From NCBI RefSeq assembly GCF_029360765.1, contig NZ_JARKNA010000002.1:431334-495333 (forward strand): a stretch of 64,000 nucleotides of DNA, given 5' to 3'. Position 1 is the stretch's first letter; each line of letters starts with the position of its first letter. Shown piece by piece: positions 42,650-51,821 of this stretch. The notes under the pieces are model-generated. The model worked only from the letters and a program-made list of their open reading frames with translations, made no database searches and was not told where the DNA came from. This stretch comes from Terrimonas pollutisoli. GTDB taxonomy: Bacteria > Bacteroidota > Bacteroidia > Chitinophagales > Chitinophagaceae. The position numbers were made by a program, and so were the translations under genes.

Positions 42650-44152
42650 TTATACATTATTCGGATTTTCAAATCTCTCTAATCCTATTTGAAAATTCCT
42701 CAGCCGTTCCGCCTTATAATTTTCCCAATCAAAGCCCTTTAAAAACTCAGCTGCCGCCAATGCACCTTTGCGAAAGAGTTCAATCTTTTCCTTGTCTTCC
42801 ATAAAAAAGTTGAGCCAGCTATGATCCTGCACATCGATCTGCCTGACACCAAAATTATAAGCCCTGTTCTTGGTAATAAAATCCCGGTCGAAGTTGAATC
42901 GTAGCGTTGAGAAAAGTGATTGTATATACTTTAAAAAAGTATTGTTGCTGCGATTCACTGCATCTACTATTCCATCTTGCAGGCGGATACCCAATGTAGG
43001 CATGCGGGGTACGGGATAATTAGGATTGTAAAAAACATTGATTGGGAAATTAGAAAGAGTACCACCATCGATAAACTGGGCTTTATCCGGAATATTCTTT
43101 TTTTCATTTTGCCAGTTCAAGTGTTTATCCCAAATAGCGAATGAGCTTTTGGTTCGGATATTATCCTGGCAATAAGTTTCAAAAAAAGCCGGGATCGACA
43201 TGCTGGCTCTGACAAAATCACCCGGGTGAACATCTTCCTGTTTGGCCCAATAGAGGTCCCACATATTGGGAAACTCGATTTTGCGTTCGCAAACAATATC
43301 ACAGGTGATAATAGTCAGCATGGGCGTATCGGGTGGATTGTTGTTGGTGCGCCGGGAGTCGGGCTTCACTGAAAGGACAGATGGTACCCGCATAAAATGC
43401 TGGTTAAATTTTGCAAGGTTATCAATACTTCCTTTTGAAGCGTCAGCTTGCACGTGATTGGAATCGATCACCTGCCTGATCCAGCGATGAAATACTTTAC
43501 CCTCATTTAATCCATAGCCATTTTGGCTAAAGTGTTTGAACTTTTTTTGCAATGAATACAACCCTAGAATTGATAAGAGTAAGAGAAAACCTGCTCCAAA
43601 CCCGATCCATTTGGCAACACCTGGTACAAAGAAGTTCAGGATAAAACAGCCAAATGTTAAGACGAGAAGTATGATGACAAACCATTTAATTATACGGGCA
43701 ATTCGCCGAAAGAAATTCTTTTTTACCAAAAGTTTTTGTACCAGTGATTTCACCCGTTTCGTGAATTTCCAGTTGGATTCTTTTCCATCGACTAAGGAAA
43801 AGAAATCAAGACTCAGAATGTCCTTTATGATCTTCTCTACTTTTTCGTCTTCCTTGTTGCCGGTACAAGCCATCAACATAGCGTTAATAGAACCGGCACT
43901 GGTTCCTGCCAGGCTAAAAAACCTGACGCCCATTTTTTCCAACACATAAGTATAACCAACCAAAGCAACGCCCAATACGCCACCGCCCTCCTGTACAAGG
44001 TCGACATATTGATGTCCCGCTTTATCCGTTACATCTGATATCATCAATGGCTTATCCTTGAAATAAGTTTTTAATTCTGCTATAACCTGGTTGGCTCCCG
44101 ATTGCTGTAAAAAATCTTCAATAGTGATTGGTTGTTTTTTTTGAGAAGTCAT
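42650..44152 (-). CDS. Patatin-like phospholipase family protein with central membrane segments
   Basis: A 500-residue protein. Patatin motifs: glycine-rich oxyanion loop VQEGGGVLGVALVGY (about residues 53-67), nucleophile GTSAGS in SLAGTSAGSINAML (about 83), and the catalytic Asp in FIDGGTLSNFPIN (about 370). Unlike short patatins it has two hydrophobic helices in the middle (about 158-205: IIKWFVIILLVLTFGCFIL; GFGAGFLLLLSILGLYS). It is probably an inner-membrane-associated acyl hydrolase of phospholipids. Substrate unknown. It is divergent from dnaB across a 380-base spacer. Confidence 0.9.
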   Translation of the reverse strand: MTSQKKQPITIEDFLQQSGANQVIAELKTYFKDKPLMISDVTDKAGHQYVDLVQEGGGVLGVALVGYTYVLEKMGVRFFSLAGTSAGSINAMLMACTGNKEDEKVEKIIKDILSLDFFSLVDGKESNWKFTKRVKSLVQKLLVKKNFFRRIARIIKWFVIILLVLTFGCFILNFFVPGVAKWIGFGAGFLLLLSILGLYSLQKKFKHFSQNGYGLNEGKVFHRWIRQVIDSNHVQADASKGSIDNLAKFNQHFMRVPSVLSVKPDSRRTNNNPPDTPMLTIITCDIVCERKIEFPNMWDLYWAKQEDVHPGDFVRASMSIPAFFETYCQDNIRTKSSFAIWDKHLNWQNEKKNIPDKAQFIDGGTLSNFPINVFYNPNYPVPRMPTLGIRLQDGIVDAVNRSNNTFLKYIQSLFSTLRFNFDRDFITKNRAYNFGVRQIDVQDHSWLNFFMEDKEKIELFRKGALAAAEFLKGFDWENYKAERLRNFQIGLERFENPNNV

Positions 44153-44532
44153 TGAATAAAGTTTGTGTTAAGTTACAATGGTGACAATTTACTAATGCCT
44201 GTTCGCCATTCTCTTTTTATGCACCGGTGTGCTTATCTTTTAACAGAACGGCCCGATATTTTTAACTAATTTGATGGTTGGCTTTTGGGATTGTTTGAGA
44301 ATCGGTTTGTGGATAACCGCCAGCAGCCAGGTGAAAAACTAGTGTAGAAAGAAAAAGTTTTTTAAAAGAGCTTTTGAATGGAATTAGAACTTTATTTTCG
44401 CCGTCTGACTTCGGGAAAACATTCCGATAACAAAGAGGTAACATTTTCTTAAAGCAAGACTGGAATACTAGCCCTAAAGTCATTGGTGAATAAAACACTG
44501 ATGGTTTAAATTTTTATCGCTATAACTGAACG
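44153..44532. other. 380-base divergent intergenic region before dnaB
   Basis: No convincing gene is present; a 78-codon frame on the minus strand lacks protein-like composition. The one distinctive element is a single perfect 9-mer DnaA-box sequence at 44308-44316. The part next to dnaB (44505-44530) is AT-rich. No -33/-7 pair of the consensus form was found for either gene. Confidence 0.5.
44308..44316 (-). promoter_or_regulatory. Perfect DnaA-box 9-mer upstream of dnaB
   Basis: TGTGGATAA here is the exact reverse complement of TTATCCACA, the DnaA consensus box. Only one copy is seen in the spacer, so it may be chance or a DnaA-controlled promoter of the replicative helicase gene rather than an origin. 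Confidence 0.35.
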
Positions 44533-46089
44533 ATGGACCTGACGAACCTTAATAAAGACAGGAAACAGAAAAGAAGATCTTCGATAGACCTGGGAACAAT
44601 GGTATATGGCAAGGTGCCGCCGCAGGCGAAGGACCTGGAAGAGGCCGTGCTGGGCGCCATTATGCTCGAGAAAAATGCTTTTGATGCGGTAATAGAAATT
44701 CTGAAACCTGAATGTTTTTATGTTGATGCACATCAGCGGATATTTAATGCCATGCAGGGCCTGGCCAACAAAAGCCAGCCGATTGATATATTAACGGTAG
44801 CCGAAGAGCTGCGCAGCCGTGAAGAGTTGGAGATGGTAGGAGGGCCTTATTATGTTACCAAGCTGACTAATGCGGTGGTATCTTCAGCCAATATTGACGC
44901 CCATGCCCGCATTATCCTGCAAAAATTTATTCAACGTGAATTGATCCGGATCAGTGGTGAGATCATCGGTGATGCTTATGAAGATTCAACCGATGTATTC
45001 GACCTGCTGGATGATGCAGAAAATAAATTGTTCCAGATCACCAATAATCACCTGCGCAAAGACTATAACTCCATTGATACGGTTTTGGTGAATACGATCA
45101 AACGGATCGAGGACCTGCGTCAACGCAACGAAGATGTAACGGGTGTGCCGAGTGGTTTCACCGGGTTGGATCGTGTTACTTATGGTTGGCAAAATACAGA
45201 CCTCATTATACTCGCCGCAAGACCCGCGGTTGGTAAAACGGCTTTTGCCCTGAATCTTGCACGGAATGCCGCCATGCATCCTACAAAACCTACGGCAGTA
45301 GCTTTGTTCTCGTTGGAAATGAGTGCGGGTCAGTTGGTACAGCGTATTCTGTCTGCAGAAAGTGAAATATGGCTGGAAAAAATTGCCCGTGGTAAAATGG
45401 AAGAACATGAGATGAAACAGCTATATGCACGGGGTATTCAACGTTTGTCACAAGCTCCTTTGTTTATAGATGATACGCCGGCGCTGAATATTTTTGAATT
45501 GCGGGCTAAGTGCCGTCGCTTAAAGAATCAGCATAAGATCGGCATGATCATTATCGACTACCTGCAGCTGATGAGTGGAACAGGTGATGGCAGAGGCACA
45601 AACCGTGAGCAGGAGATCAGTAATATTTCCCGAAATCTGAAGGGCCTTGCAAAAGAACTGAATGTTCCCATCATTGCCTTGTCACAGCTAAGCCGTGCGG
45701 TTGAACAGCGTGGTTCTAAAGAAGGCAGCCGGGTACCGCAGTTGAGTGATCTTCGTGAGTCGGGTGCTATCGAACAGGACGCGGATATGGTTATGTTCCT
45801 TTACCGCCCAGAATACTATGACCTGACGCAAAGTGCCGATGGAGAAAATATTAAGGGCCTCACGGAAGTAAAAATTGCCAAGCATAGAAACGGTTCTCTT
45901 GAAACAGTAAAACTGAAAGCACTGCTGCATATTCAAAAATTTACCAACTGGGATGAAGATCCATACAGTGGTGTCGGTCTGCCGTCAGGCGGCTGGAGAC
46001 CCGTGCAGGATGGAGGCGGCGGAGAAAAGTTATATATTCAAGCTGGTAGTAAGATGAATGATATACCGGCTGATGAAGACCCATTTTAA
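44533..46089 (+). CDS. dnaB: Replicative DNA helicase DnaB
   Basis: A 518-residue hexameric helicase at the replication fork. The N-terminal domain contains VPPQAKDLEEAVLGAIML; the RecA-like C-terminal ATPase has Walker A ILAARPAVGKTAFALNLARN (about residues 230-250), SLEMSAGQLVQRI, Walker B MIIIDYLQLMSG (about 338), LSQLSRAVEQR and LSDLRESGAIEQDADMVMF. No intein or insertion; length is slightly long because of an N-terminal head and a C-terminal tail rich in Gly/Asp. A terminator follows before rsmE. Confidence 0.97.
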   Translation: MDLTNLNKDRKQKRRSSIDLGTMVYGKVPPQAKDLEEAVLGAIMLEKNAFDAVIEILKPECFYVDAHQRIFNAMQGLANKSQPIDILTVAEELRSREELEMVGGPYYVTKLTNAVVSSANIDAHARIILQKFIQRELIRISGEIIGDAYEDSTDVFDLLDDAENKLFQITNNHLRKDYNSIDTVLVNTIKRIEDLRQRNEDVTGVPSGFTGLDRVTYGWQNTDLIILAARPAVGKTAFALNLARNAAMHPTKPTAVALFSLEMSAGQLVQRILSAESEIWLEKIARGKMEEHEMKQLYARGIQRLSQAPLFIDDTPALNIFELRAKCRRLKNQHKIGMIIIDYLQLMSGTGDGRGTNREQEISNISRNLKGLAKELNVPIIALSQLSRAVEQRGSKEGSRVPQLSDLRESGAIEQDADMVMFLYRPEYYDLTQSADGENIKGLTEVKIAKHRNGSLETVKLKALLHIQKFTNWDEDPYSGVGLPSGGWRPVQDGGGGEKLYIQAGSKMNDIPADEDPF

Positions 46090-46106
46090 TTGGGGTGAAT
46101 AAATTG

Positions 46107-46140
46107 AAAATGTCTGGTCCATTGGGCCGGACATTTTTTA
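46107..46140 (+). terminator. Terminator after dnaB
   Basis: AATGTCTGGTCC and GGGCCGGACATT form a stem with a G-T pair and a tight loop (46109-46136), followed by a T-run. The rsmE start is only about 10 bases beyond. Confidence 0.75.
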
Positions 46141-46149
46141 TTTTTACAT

Positions 46150-46866
46150 ATGGCTTTCCCCTTTTTCTATATCGATGACTATGATCCATCTAAAAATGAG
46201 ATTTTGTTAGATGAAGATACTTCCCGTCACATTATCCAGGTATTGCGAATGAAGCAGCAGGAATTAGTGAACCTGACTGACGGTAAGGGAAACTTACTTA
46301 CAACATCTATCACCGATGATCATAAAAAGCACTGTGTTGTTAAGGTCCAGGAAAAAAGTTATAAACAACAAGGTCCAGGAAAAATTTCAGTAGCTATTTC
46401 TCTTCTAAAAAATGCCAACCGGTTTGAGTGGTTTTTGGAAAAAGCAACAGAGATTGGTGTCAATGAAATTATCCCTCTTATTTGCCATCGGACAGAAAAA
46501 GAAAAATTTCGTCACGATCGGTTGAAGAGTATTTTAGTCAGCGCCATGCTGCAGTCACAACAATGCTGGCTGCCTGTGCTGCATGAGCCGATTGCCTATG
46601 AATTATTATTTCGCCAGGAAGAAGTGGCAAAAGCCTCGCAAAAATTTATTGCGCATTGCATAGAAAATCAGAAAAGAAACCTGGCTGATTTGGTTAATGA
46701 GACGCTTCCTTCACAAATCATACTCATAGGCCCCGAAGGGGATTTTACTGAGCAGGAAATAGACATGGCTATTGCCCATCATTTTGATGCAGTAGCATTG
46801 GGAGAAACAAGACTCAGGGCCGAAACAGCCGGTATTGTTGCTGCTACAATTTTAAGAATGCGTTGA
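46150..46866 (+). CDS. rsmE: 16S rRNA (uracil1498-N3)-methyltransferase
   Basis: A 238-residue SPOUT-class methyltransferase. The N-terminal PUA-like domain has DEDTSRHIIQVLRMKQQELV; the knot domain has KATEIGVNEIIPLICHRTEKEK (about 97-118), SAMLQSQQCWLPVLHEP and the SAM-binding LIGPEGDFTEQEI (about 196) plus ALGETRLRAETAGI, all diagnostic for RsmE. It methylates U1498 in the decoding centre of 16S rRNA. The ATG lies closely after the dnaB terminator, so a promoter of its own must be very near or read-through occurs. Confidence 0.96.
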   Translation: MAFPFFYIDDYDPSKNEILLDEDTSRHIIQVLRMKQQELVNLTDGKGNLLTTSITDDHKKHCVVKVQEKSYKQQGPGKISVAISLLKNANRFEWFLEKATEIGVNEIIPLICHRTEKEKFRHDRLKSILVSAMLQSQQCWLPVLHEPIAYELLFRQEEVAKASQKFIAHCIENQKRNLADLVNETLPSQIILIGPEGDFTEQEIDMAIAHHFDAVALGETRLRAETAGIVAATILRMR

Positions 46867-46880
46867 GATTAATGTTAATC

Positions 46881-46930
46881 AGTTAATTGGTTTATCAGTA
46901 TCAACAACTAAATGAATTAACCAATTAACT
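46881..46930. repeat. Inverted repeat between rsmE and terC
   Basis: AGTTAATTGGTT (46881-46892) and AACCAATTAACT (46919-46930) are perfect reverse complements with a 26-base loop between two convergent genes; it could end transcription from both sides although no T-run follows. Confidence 0.55.
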
Positions 46931-46952
46931 TATAAACAGATTAACAGCAACA

Positions 46953-47756
46953 CTACTTTGCCTGGTCGGAGTAGTTTATATCATCTCTCAATTGCGGCTC
47001 ATTCAACTCTACTACCCGTTTACTGGCCATACGCTTGCGCATCACCATATTCAATAATTCTACTACAAAGGAGAAGGCCATGCCGAAGTAAATGTAATTT
47101 TTCAGGTGCAGTTGTTCTGCTGATTCGGCATCCCATCCTTCTATTACCAGGCTTAACCCGATCATGACAAGAAACGAAAGGGCCAGCATTTTTAACGTAG
47201 GATGCTTATGTATAAAAGCGGAGATCTTAGGACTAAAAGTAAACATGATGAACATGGCGATTACTACGGCTGCAATCATGATCTCAACATGTTTGGCTGT
47301 ACCGCCGGCTGTAATGATGCTATCAAATGAAAATACCGCGTCAATCACCATGATCTGTGCAATCGCTTTTCCGAGCGATAATGGTTTAATATTAGCGGCG
47401 GCTACATTAGGATCTTCTCCTTCGAGTTTATGATGTATTTCCATCACGGATTTATAGATCAGGAAAATACCTCCGGCTAACATTACCAGGCTGGCGAGGT
47501 CAAAGCCTTTGCCGGAAATACTGAATACCGCTTTGCCTTTTTGTGAGAGCAGCCAGCCAAGTGCCAACAGCAACAAACTGCGTGAAATAATACCAGTGAT
47601 CATCCAGATGCGCCTTGCTGTTTTTTGGGTTTTTACCGTTGGCAGGCGATTCATAATGATGCTGACGAAAATGACATTGTCGATGCCTAGTACGACTTCC
47701 AGAATAACAAGAATGAAAAAACTGATAATACTTTCACTGGTAAATAAATGTTCCAT
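46953..47756 (-). CDS. TerC family integral membrane protein
   Basis: A 267-residue protein with seven to eight membrane helices. The first helix contains the family's acidic motif EVVLGIDNVIFVSII (about residues 19-33), with a second, VIDAVFSFDSIITA (about 137), typical of TerC/Alx-type manganese or calcium-handling proteins. The C-terminus (VMRKRMASKRVVEL) is charged and cytoplasmic. Likely role in metal ion homeostasis, for example Mn export beside the Sec machinery; the tellurite resistance name is historical. Opposite orientation to rsmE. Confidence 0.9.
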   Translation of the reverse strand: MEHLFTSESIISFFILVILEVVLGIDNVIFVSIIMNRLPTVKTQKTARRIWMITGIISRSLLLLALGWLLSQKGKAVFSISGKGFDLASLVMLAGGIFLIYKSVMEIHHKLEGEDPNVAAANIKPLSLGKAIAQIMVIDAVFSFDSIITAGGTAKHVEIMIAAVVIAMFIMFTFSPKISAFIHKHPTLKMLALSFLVMIGLSLVIEGWDAESAEQLHLKNYIYFGMAFSFVVELLNMVMRKRMASKRVVELNEPQLRDDINYSDQAK

Positions 47757-47814
47757 AGTTAATATACTGATTGGCTATTGTGCAAATGTGCTGATAAAAT
47801 AGTTGTGGATGAAT

Positions 47815-48858
47815 TTAGATTAACTCTTTGCAAATATTTTTTACGATGGATGGACCTTCGTAAATAAAACCCGTCCACACCTGCAGCAATGACGCTCCTG
47901 CATTTAATTTTTCTTTGGCATCTGTTCCGGTAAAAATTCCACCGGAAGCGATTACCGGCACGGATCCGCCTGTTCGTTGGTGAATATAGTTTACTAATGC
48001 CGTTGATCTTGCTTTAACCGGCAGGCCGCTAAGCCCCCCGGGCCCGATTTTCTCAATTTCTTCTGTTGAGGTTTCAAGCCCAATTCGACTGGTAGTAGTG
48101 TTATTGCAAACTAATCCATCAAGCTGTATTTCCATGGCCAAGTCCACTACATCATCTACCTGTTCCGGTGTAAGATCTGGTGCAATCTTTAACAGTATAG
48201 GCTTTGAAATCGCTTTGCCATTATTGATCATCTGCAGATGTCGTAAAATTTTTCGCAAAGATTCCTTTTCCTGCAGTTCCCGCAATCCGGGTGTATTGGG
48301 ACTGCTGACATTTACCACGAAATAGTCAACATAATGATGCAGCTCTTTAAAACAAATCTCATAATCTTTCCAGGCGTCTTCATTAGGAGTGACCTTGTTT
48401 TTACCAATGTTTCCGCCAATTATTAGTTTGTTGCCGACTGCCGACTGATTCTCACTCCATTTTTTCAATCGTTCAGCTATTACTTTAACCCCATCATTGT
48501 TAAAGCCCATGCGGTTGATCAGCGCTTTATCTGCGGGCAACCGAAATAATCTTGGTTTTTCATTGCCTGCCTGTGCAAGTGGAGTCACTGTGCCAATTTC
48601 AACAAAGCCAAAACCAAGAGCTTCTAACTCTCTCAGGTACCGGGCATTTTTGTCAAAACCGGCACCCAGGCCTACCGGATTTTTAAATGCTAATCCAAAA
48701 TGATGGCTTTGCAGGCTCTTATTTTTTGGTGAAAAAAGGAGTTCGATCGATTTCCGGATAAAACCTACGCTGCAAAGGAGTTTGAGGGTATTCATAGAGA
48801 AGTAATGAACCCATTCCGGATCGAAAAAAAACAGTATGCGTCGCAGAGTGTTATACAT
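47815..48858 (-). CDS. pyrD: Quinone-dependent dihydroorotate dehydrogenase (class 2)
   Basis: A 347-residue membrane-associated flavoenzyme of pyrimidine synthesis, oxidising dihydroorotate to orotate with quinone as acceptor. It has the N-terminal extension of class 2 enzymes (MYNTLRRILFFFDPEWVHYFS), KNPVGLGAGFDKNARYLREL (FMN site), FNNDGVKVIAERL, the catalytic Ser in VNVSSPNTPGLRELQ (about residue 185) and IASGGIFTGTDAKEKLNAGA near the end. The ATG is 8 bases from a -7-like TATCTTCG (48867-48874, minus), so the leader would be minimal. Pyrimidine partner pyrC lies at 59.8-61.2 kb. Confidence 0.96.
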   Translation of the reverse strand: MYNTLRRILFFFDPEWVHYFSMNTLKLLCSVGFIRKSIELLFSPKNKSLQSHHFGLAFKNPVGLGAGFDKNARYLRELEALGFGFVEIGTVTPLAQAGNEKPRLFRLPADKALINRMGFNNDGVKVIAERLKKWSENQSAVGNKLIIGGNIGKNKVTPNEDAWKDYEICFKELHHYVDYFVVNVSSPNTPGLRELQEKESLRKILRHLQMINNGKAISKPILLKIAPDLTPEQVDDVVDLAMEIQLDGLVCNNTTTSRIGLETSTEEIEKIGPGGLSGLPVKARSTALVNYIHQRTGGSVPVIASGGIFTGTDAKEKLNAGASLLQVWTGFIYEGPSIVKNICKELI

Positions 48859-49023
48859 AATGGCGGCGAAGATAAATGAACTTTAAAGACAGCTTGGTGG
48901 ATAAGCCAAGTCTGATTAAATTTGATATTGAAAGTTGCATAAACAACCAAATTGTTTATGGTTTATAGTTTTGAATTTATGGTTAAATAAACCGGGTAAA
49001 GCACTACAAACTACAAACCAAAA

Positions 49024-49056
49024 AACTTTAAACTTTTTAAACGTCTTAAACTTTTC
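49024..49056. repeat. TTTAAAC-type array before the thiolase start
   Basis: Words AACTTTAAAC, TTTTTAAAC and GTCTTAAAC in succession, ending 3 bases before the thiolase ATG; same kind as the arrays at 25225-25263 and 25312-25350. Confidence 0.6.
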
Positions 49057-49059
49057 GCT

Positions 49060-50235
49060 ATGCAGGAAGCTTATATAGTAGCCGGTTACAGAACAGCTGT
49101 TGGTAAAACCAAACGTGGTGGTTTTCGTTTTTATCGTCCTGATGATCTGGCGGTGGAAGTGATCAAAGGAGTTATGGCTTCGGTGCCTCAATTGGATCCC
49201 AAACAGGTTGATGACGTCATTGTGGGTAATGCTGTTCCGGAGGCCGAGCAGGGATTGCAGTTTGGCCGGATCATTTCTGCCCGTGCTTTGGGGTTTGATG
49301 TACCTGGTGTGACGGTTAACCGGTATTGTGCTTCAGGTCTTGAAACAATAGCCATGGCAACTGCTAAAATTCGTACTGGTATGGCGGATTGCATCATTGC
49401 AGGTGGAACTGAGAGTATGAGCCTGGTGCCTACAGCAGGATGGAAAACTGTGCCCGCCTATTCCATTGCCAAGGATGATCCCGATTACTACCTGAGCATG
49501 GGATTGACAGCCGAAGCGGTAGCGAAAGAATACAATGTAAGCCGTGAAGACCAGGATGAGTTTTCCTATAACTCTCACCAAAAGGCGATAGCGGCGATAC
49601 AAAATGGTTACTTCAAAAGTGGTATCCTGCCGATTACCGTAGAAGAGATTTACCTGGATGCAAAGGGAAAAAAGCAAAAAAGAAATTATACTGTAGATAC
49701 GGATGAAGGCCCAAGGGCTGATACTTCGAGGGAAGCCCTGGCCAAATTGAAACCAGTATTTGCCGCCAATGGTGTGGTAACGGCCGGCAATTCTTCTCAA
49801 ACTTCCGACGGTGCAGCCTTCGTGATCGTGATGGGAGAAAAGATGATTAATGAGCTTGGGCTGAAACCAATTGGTCGCCTGGTAGCTTGTGCCTCAGCCG
49901 GAGTGCCACCAAGAGTGATGGGCATTGGACCGGTCGCTGCCATTCCAAAAGCTTTAAAACAGACAGGGATGAATTTGGGCGATATTGATCTTGTCGAACT
50001 AAATGAAGCCTTTGCTTCGCAGGCATTAGCCGTTATTCGTGAAGTAGGGTTGGATCCTGCCAGAGTTAACATTAATGGTGGAGCCATTGCGTTGGGACAC
50101 CCATTAGGTTGTACCGGAGCGAAACTCACCATCCAGGTGTTGAATGATATGAAGCGGTTAAATAAGAAATATGGAATGGTGACAGCCTGTGTAGGTGGTG
50201 GGCAGGGTATTGCAGGAGTGATTGAGAATTTATAG
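49060..50235 (+). CDS. Acetyl-CoA C-acyltransferase (thiolase)
   Basis: A 391-residue thiolase-fold enzyme with nucleophile Cys in VNRYCASGLETIAMA (about residue 90), and the C-terminal GGAIALGHPLGCTGAKL with catalytic His and Cys (about 347 and 377 for CVGGGQGIAG). ADTSREALAKLKPVF and GNSSQTSDGAAFV are typical of the degradative (FadA/thiolase I) branch; the sequence fits beta-oxidation better than acetoacetyl-CoA synthesis, but this is a judgement from pattern. No fadB or fadD is adjacent. Start at ATG 49060, directly after an AAAC/TTT array. Confidence 0.93.
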   Translation: MQEAYIVAGYRTAVGKTKRGGFRFYRPDDLAVEVIKGVMASVPQLDPKQVDDVIVGNAVPEAEQGLQFGRIISARALGFDVPGVTVNRYCASGLETIAMATAKIRTGMADCIIAGGTESMSLVPTAGWKTVPAYSIAKDDPDYYLSMGLTAEAVAKEYNVSREDQDEFSYNSHQKAIAAIQNGYFKSGILPITVEEIYLDAKGKKQKRNYTVDTDEGPRADTSREALAKLKPVFAANGVVTAGNSSQTSDGAAFVIVMGEKMINELGLKPIGRLVACASAGVPPRVMGIGPVAAIPKALKQTGMNLGDIDLVELNEAFASQALAVIREVGLDPARVNINGGAIALGHPLGCTGAKLTIQVLNDMKRLNKKYGMVTACVGGGQGIAGVIENL

Positions 50236-50253
50236 ACACTATTCCTGTGTAGT

Positions 50254-51099
50254 TTAATATAGATTCAAAAGCATATCCCTGAATTCTTTTTTATTTTTCC
50301 AGGGAATCAGGTGTTGTGCCCCGGCTATCGTATCAATCGTAATTTTTTCAGCGTTTATCAGCATGGCTGTGCCATATGCAATGTTTTGAATCGGTACCCA
50401 TTTGTCTTTGTCGCCGTGTATAAAATGAACCTTACAGGTTACTTTTTTAAACTCTTGTTGTAAAGGCAAGAGATCAGTTTTCAAATAGATTAGTTCGGTA
50501 TTACTTGGGCCCAGTGCACCTGGAAAAAGCCAGTAGAGTGGTCTTACATTCATGATTTTTCGCCAGGTTTCTTTTTTTTCCTGCTTAGCGTCAATGGAAC
50601 CTGATGCTATAATGATTGTTTCAAAAAGATTTGGATCACTTGCTGCTAACTGTATTGCAATTGGAGCTCCCAGACTATGCCCGCAGACATACATGGGTTG
50701 CTTCGTTTTCAATGATTGTAGCAGGGGTAAAATCAGTTTACACTGGTCCTGCAGATGTAGTGGCTGGCCAAAATCACTAAAACCGAATCCAGGCCTGTCA
50801 ATACTTACCAGTCTAAACTTTTTTTGCAAGTCAGGATCCCACATATATTCTGCATAGTTCATTGAACTGCCCGGGCTACCGTGTAAAAAAATAAGCGAAG
50901 GCAAACTATCGGAACCGCTTATCGCATAATGTAAATGCCTTTTATCAATAATTGTATCATGAATATCCAATGGCACTTGCCGGGCGGCAAAAAGCTTGTG
51001 AGCTTTCGAATCACTCCATCGAAACTTAAATACCACGCATTGCGCTAAAACGATCCATAAGCATAAAATTAAAAGGGTATAAAGCAAAATCTTTCTCAT
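50254..51099 (-). CDS. Alpha/beta hydrolase with N-terminal membrane anchor
   Basis: A 281-residue protein with an N-terminal hydrophobic helix (LLYTLLILCLWIVLAQCVVF) that may be a signal anchor. The hydrolase domain has the oxyanion HGSPGSS (about residue 74), SIDRPGFGFSDFG, the nucleophile elbow GHSLGAP (about 141), the catalytic Asp in IHGDKDKWV (about 229) and His in GAQHLIPW (about 260): a complete triad. Close in type to epoxide hydrolase/esterase-like enzymes; natural substrate unknown. It converges on the thiolase gene with 18 bases between stops. Confidence 0.9.
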   Translation of the reverse strand: MRKILLYTLLILCLWIVLAQCVVFKFRWSDSKAHKLFAARQVPLDIHDTIIDKRHLHYAISGSDSLPSLIFLHGSPGSSMNYAEYMWDPDLQKKFRLVSIDRPGFGFSDFGQPLHLQDQCKLILPLLQSLKTKQPMYVCGHSLGAPIAIQLAASDPNLFETIIIASGSIDAKQEKKETWRKIMNVRPLYWLFPGALGPSNTELIYLKTDLLPLQQEFKKVTCKVHFIHGDKDKWVPIQNIAYGTAMLINAEKITIDTIAGAQHLIPWKNKKEFRDMLLNLY

Positions 51100-51359
51100 T
51101 TAAATAGTAATCAATTTAGATGCGAAGTAGTCGTAAGCCTGGTTGCCATCGGTTTGCATTATTGCAGAGCCCACAAAAATTTTTGGCTGGCTTATTTTGT
51201 CTCCAATAGCATTTGTTTTTTCCGGGGAGTGATATTTTTCAAACTCAAAAAAATAATGTCAGCCTGGACTTATTATCCCAAAAGGTCATTTAAGTTACAA
51301 TTTTATTTCAGTATCGGTTTAGCAGAAGTGCCGTTGTCCTAACTTTAATAATTTTAATC

Positions 51360-51821
51360 ATGGAAATCACTTTTAATACCCCTGCTTTATTATTTCCGGC
51401 TATCAGTTTGTTGTTGCTGGCCTATACCAACCGGTATCTCGCTTTGGCCAACCTTATCCGAAAACTACATGATGAATATATGCGGGGCGAAAAGAATCAT
51501 CTCTTGTTGAAACAGATCAGGATACTTCGCCAGCGTATTAACCTGGTGCGATACATGCAGGGAGCAGGTGTGTTTAGTTTTTTGTGTTGTGTAATTACCA
51601 TGTACGGTGTGTACCAGCAATGGAGTGTGCTGATCAAATATGTATTTGCTCTAAGCCTGATCAGCTTGTTGGCATCCCTGATCATTTCACTGATTGAAAT
51701 CTCAAAAAGCACCCATGCGCTGGAACTGGAATTAAGTGATATGGAAGATTTAGAAAAGTCAAACTTCTTTACGGATTTGTGGAAGGGAAAGGAACGGCCC
51801 CCTTCCGACTTCCCCCAATAG
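51360..51821 (+). CDS. DUF2721 family membrane protein
   Basis: A 153-residue protein with three hydrophobic helices: NTPALLFPAISLLLLAYTNR, YMQGAGVFSFLCCVITMYGV and IKYVFALSLISLLASLIISL, plus the family's conserved LANLIRKLHDEY and LEISKSTHALELELSDMED-like tail (here IEISKSTHALELELSD). Function unknown. The last eight residues (RPPSDFPQ) and the stop codon are encoded by the left hairpin of the paired-hairpin element starting at 51794, so the element appears to have replaced or extended the original C-terminus. Confidence 0.88.
   Translation: MEITFNTPALLFPAISLLLLAYTNRYLALANLIRKLHDEYMRGEKNHLLLKQIRILRQRINLVRYMQGAGVFSFLCCVITMYGVYQQWSVLIKYVFALSLISLLASLIISLIEISKSTHALELELSDMEDLEKSNFFTDLWKGKERPPSDFPQ

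Noticed and set aside
44262..44498. 78-codon minus-strand frame in the spacer before dnaB
   Set aside because: No recognisable domain or signal, no promoter-like sequence, and low-complexity composition.
44153..44532. Replication origin
   Set aside because: Only one DnaA box, no repeat cluster or AT-rich unwinding element with spacing typical of oriC, and dnaA or other origin neighbours are absent.
51154..51342. 62-codon frame between the hydrolase and DUF2721 genes
   Set aside because: No family, no promoter; composition resembles spacer DNA.
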